From Larix sibirica (taxonomy: Eukaryota; Streptophyta; Pinopsida; Pinales; Pinaceae), in contig NWUY0300043622.1 of NCBI GenBank assembly GCA_004151065.3, positions 920 to 12,198 on the forward strand: a stretch of DNA of 11,279 nt. The letters run 5' to 3'. Position numbers and translations under genes: made by a program. Under the pieces are notes generated by a model. It did not search any database, had not been told where the DNA came from, and saw nothing but the letters and a program-made list of their open reading frames with translations. Below are positions 8,764 through 11,279 of the stretch, one piece after another; the stretch's first letter is position 1; each line of letters begins with the position of its first letter.

Positions 8764-11279
8764 CTCAACTCACCAAATGGATGTTATGGATACAAAACTA
8801 TTATTTGTCTTTGTTCTATGTGTTATACATATATTTATATCATGAGGATGGCTTCTCTATCTCTATTACTCAGAAGGGATTAATGGTATTTTCTTAAGTC
8901 TAGGTTATATTGAACAAGGATTAAGTTCTTAGAATTTTCAAAACTTTGTCATTGAGTATATTGTCTTTATGATTTGGTTCACTACTTGGTTTCGTAGTGT
9001 AGTTATGAGTGCAAACTACTATGCTTAGGATTCATTATCTAACTCCTTTTCCCACTAACTTGCACACAACAAACTAGATGACAATGTAATTCCAAATGAA
9101 TATCCATTATATACTTTTCCATTCAATGTCCAATATTTAGCTTTGTATGATGCATAGTCCTCTATTTTAATCATCGGTCAAGCACTTAATAAATGGCTTT
9201 TACTCCTTCCATCTACATGAAGGGTCTATGAGAACATTGATTTACAATTGGTTCTAATAAATCTTGTTGGTTTGTGTAGGTCCTAGAGAGTGCCCAATAA
9301 AGAGCCAATCCACTATGTGGGTATCAATCAACAATAAGTATTTTTTTCAAACTCTGTTTCCCATCCTATTTTTGAGTTCTTGTTCTGTTTATCCATGAAT
9401 ATGACAATATTGAACTTCTACTCAAACTTTTAATATATGCAAGATTCATGTATCTAAAGTATTTACACTAACAAAAGGAAAACCATACTAATTAAATCAT
9501 GCTCACTCTTCATACATGTAAAGAAATATTATTAAATAAAGCATTTGTTTAAAGGCTTTAACCAAAAGTGTTTAGTGCAATATTGAGATGGATGGAAAGA
9601 GGAGGATCAATTCACTTATTGTTTCCTTTTTATTCTCATTTGTTTACTTACTTTGAGGTAATATACCTCACTACCGCATCTAAAACAATTCCCATATGAT
9701 ACAATTACATATAAACCTAATGATTTCTTAGTAGCGACATGATTTTATAAAGACGGTGATAATTTTTCCAACTGTTATTTCACTTGCATGCTCGTTGTAG
9801 GATTTAACCCAATGTATAGTCAAGAAAAAGGTGTCACAACTAGTAAACCATGTTCATCCTAAGGGAAAACACCTAGTCACAAGGTAAGAGGAACAACCAT
9901 AGGAAATCAATCTCCCATAAAAAGAGGTGCACCTGGTTAAAGGGTGTACGACCTAGGAGAGGGAAAAGAACATTCCCAACTAAGAAGGCATGTATATATC
10001 CCACATATGGCCTCTAGGCACAAAGAAAATGTAGTGAATGGTTACCAGAATACCTACTAGCCAATGTACAGGGTCACATTGATACCAAGGAGGGTGTATG
10101 TACTTCAATTGCTAATAAAAACACCTCTGAAGTAATCTACAGTCATTGGGAGGGAAACACCTTTTAAATTCAGTCCATTAATCTCCGAGATCAATTGTGC
10201 ATCCAATAGTGAAGATGATCTAGCTATTGAAGCTTCCATATCTCAACAAACATAAATAATTGCAACCATAACACTATTTAGGATACCTATAACTCTCACT
10301 ATAGTTTTCATAGATCATGAGCATCCATTAGAAACTTAGAGGAGCTCTCCTATCATATAATAATAAAATACAATCAAAGACAAAGCATATATACCATCAA
10401 AATTACACATAAGATAATGTTTTTCCTCGGGAACCCAAAAGGGAAAACTAAGATTTAGTGGTAGATCAACTATTCATCCGACAATATTTGGTTGAAATGA
10501 AATGGACTCTATAGCATTATCCTCCCCTTGATAGCAAGTAGGAAAAAATCCCTTTCAGAATGAAAGTTACAATGTAAAATAAGAGAGACTAAGAGGTAGC
10601 GGGAAGGCCAAGGGATTGACCTTAAGTTCCCATTCCCTCTCCAATTTTCTTTTCCATTCAATTAATTAATGCACACTTTTTCCCGTCTTATTATACATTG
10701 CATTGCATTGTCTTTTAGGCTAGTATATAACCCTAATAAATTTCCAAATCACATTGTTTAGTTGAGTTTTACATTCACCATTTAGTTCGAATCCATTTTT
10801 AGATCAAATACCAACTTTAGGGTTATGAAGGAGTGGCATTTTTTACTTCTTGAAATATCTACCAACTGTTGGTATTCCGATGAAATGTTGCTAGTCTTCC
10901 AATGACAGGATGTCAAAAGTGCAATGACATTTCCTTGAAAAATCATTCATTTCATGGTTGGCAATACCAAAAAACATGTTGAAGTTTTGTGATGTTATGT
11001 ATTTAGAAGTTCGAAGAGTTGTCCAACGTCTATGTCGTTGTGGTGATGATAGGATGTTGAAAGTTTGATAGTTATATGAAAGTTTGTTGTGGTTATATTC
11101 AAGTTGCATAAGCTTCCTAGAGGTTTGGATTCAATTTGAAGAGATAAAAAAGGATTTGGAACAAATGTATCAATATATTTTATGTTAGGATATTTAGACA
11201 CTTAGGAGTTAGTTAAGATCAACTTGTTATAATATATCCTTATGAAAAATGTGTTTCTTTAGTATGCATTTGTACATAT
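8764..11279. other. AT-rich gene-free stretch to the right edge
   Basis: No recognisable protein, RNA gene or mobile-element landmark was found on either strand. Two overlapping minus-strand open frames near 10891-11201 (68 and 72 codons) show no family features. A 43-codon plus-strand run at about 10930-11070 (including VRRVVQRLCRCGDDRML) is also unrecognised. Small palindromes occur at 9654-9670 and 10860-10874. Best described as unassigned intergenic sequence. Confidence 0.55.
9654..9670. repeat. Short perfect inverted repeat (7-bp arms, 3-base loop)
   Basis: TGAGGTA at 9654-9660 and TACCTCA at 9664-9670 are perfect reverse complements with ATA between them. No T tract or coding neighbour follows, so there is no reason to call it a terminator or operator. 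A palindrome of this size is expected by chance in a window this long. Confidence 0.4.

Noticed and set aside
10724-10730. TATATAA as a promoter TATA box
   Set aside because: The motif is common in AT-rich DNA and no gene or transcript start could be linked to it.
10785-10794. GTTCGAATCC, a perfect B-box-like decamer
   Set aside because: The best A-box-like match (10759-10769) is far too close, no tRNA cloverleaf can be drawn, and nothing else suggests a Pol III gene.
10860-10874. Inverted repeat TACCAA-CTG-TTGGTA
   Set aside because: Six-base arms are expected by chance, and no function fits the surroundings.
10891-11201. Two overlapping minus-strand open frames (72 and 68 codons)
   Set aside because: There are no family features, they overlap in different frames on the same strand, and their composition is typical of random AT-rich sequence.

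Overview
The window looks like nuclear DNA of a seed plant with a large, transposon-rich genome. The evidence is AT-rich sequence, a decayed plant-type L1 LINE, a decayed Gag-like retroelement ORF and long stretches without genes. Species cannot be told from this sequence; a conifer or another large-genome plant is only a guess. No intact host gene, rRNA, credible tRNA or CRISPR array was found.

Layout. (1) Positions 1 to about 2470, minus strand, hold the 5' part of a dead L1-type LINE. ORF1 (2375 to 910) carries a DUF4283-type domain and a CCHC zinc knuckle. ORF2 (848 to beyond the left edge) covers an endonuclease (EEP) domain. The reverse transcriptase would lie left of position 1. Stops, frameshifts and lost catalytic residues show that the element is not functional. 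(2) About 2470 to 4820 is AT-rich sequence with no recognisable gene; it holds one unidentified minus-strand ORF (4275-4562), a perfect 15-bp tandem repeat and two weak Pol III or primer-binding-site-like motifs. (3) Positions 4822-6719 and 6721-8618 are two 1,898-bp copies of the same sequence, colinear without indels and differing at 14 positions counted by eye. They are separated by one N at 6720. On the minus strand each copy carries a broken Gag-like reading frame: coiled-coil region, G-patch domain and tandem zinc knuckles. Its N-terminal part continues past 8618 only in the right copy. (4) About 8764 to 11279 is AT-rich sequence with no recognisable gene.

Two observations stand out. 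First, the repeat boundaries coincide exactly with the N: the sequence left of the N ends, and the sequence right of it begins, at the limits of the repeat. This is what an unmerged overlap between two contigs, or between two haplotypes, would give, so the duplication is probably an assembly artefact. Reading frames run smoothly through both outer boundaries but not through the inner junction, which agrees. Second, the Gag-like relic combines a coiled coil, a G-patch and CCHC knuckles in an order I do not recognise from standard plant LTR families.
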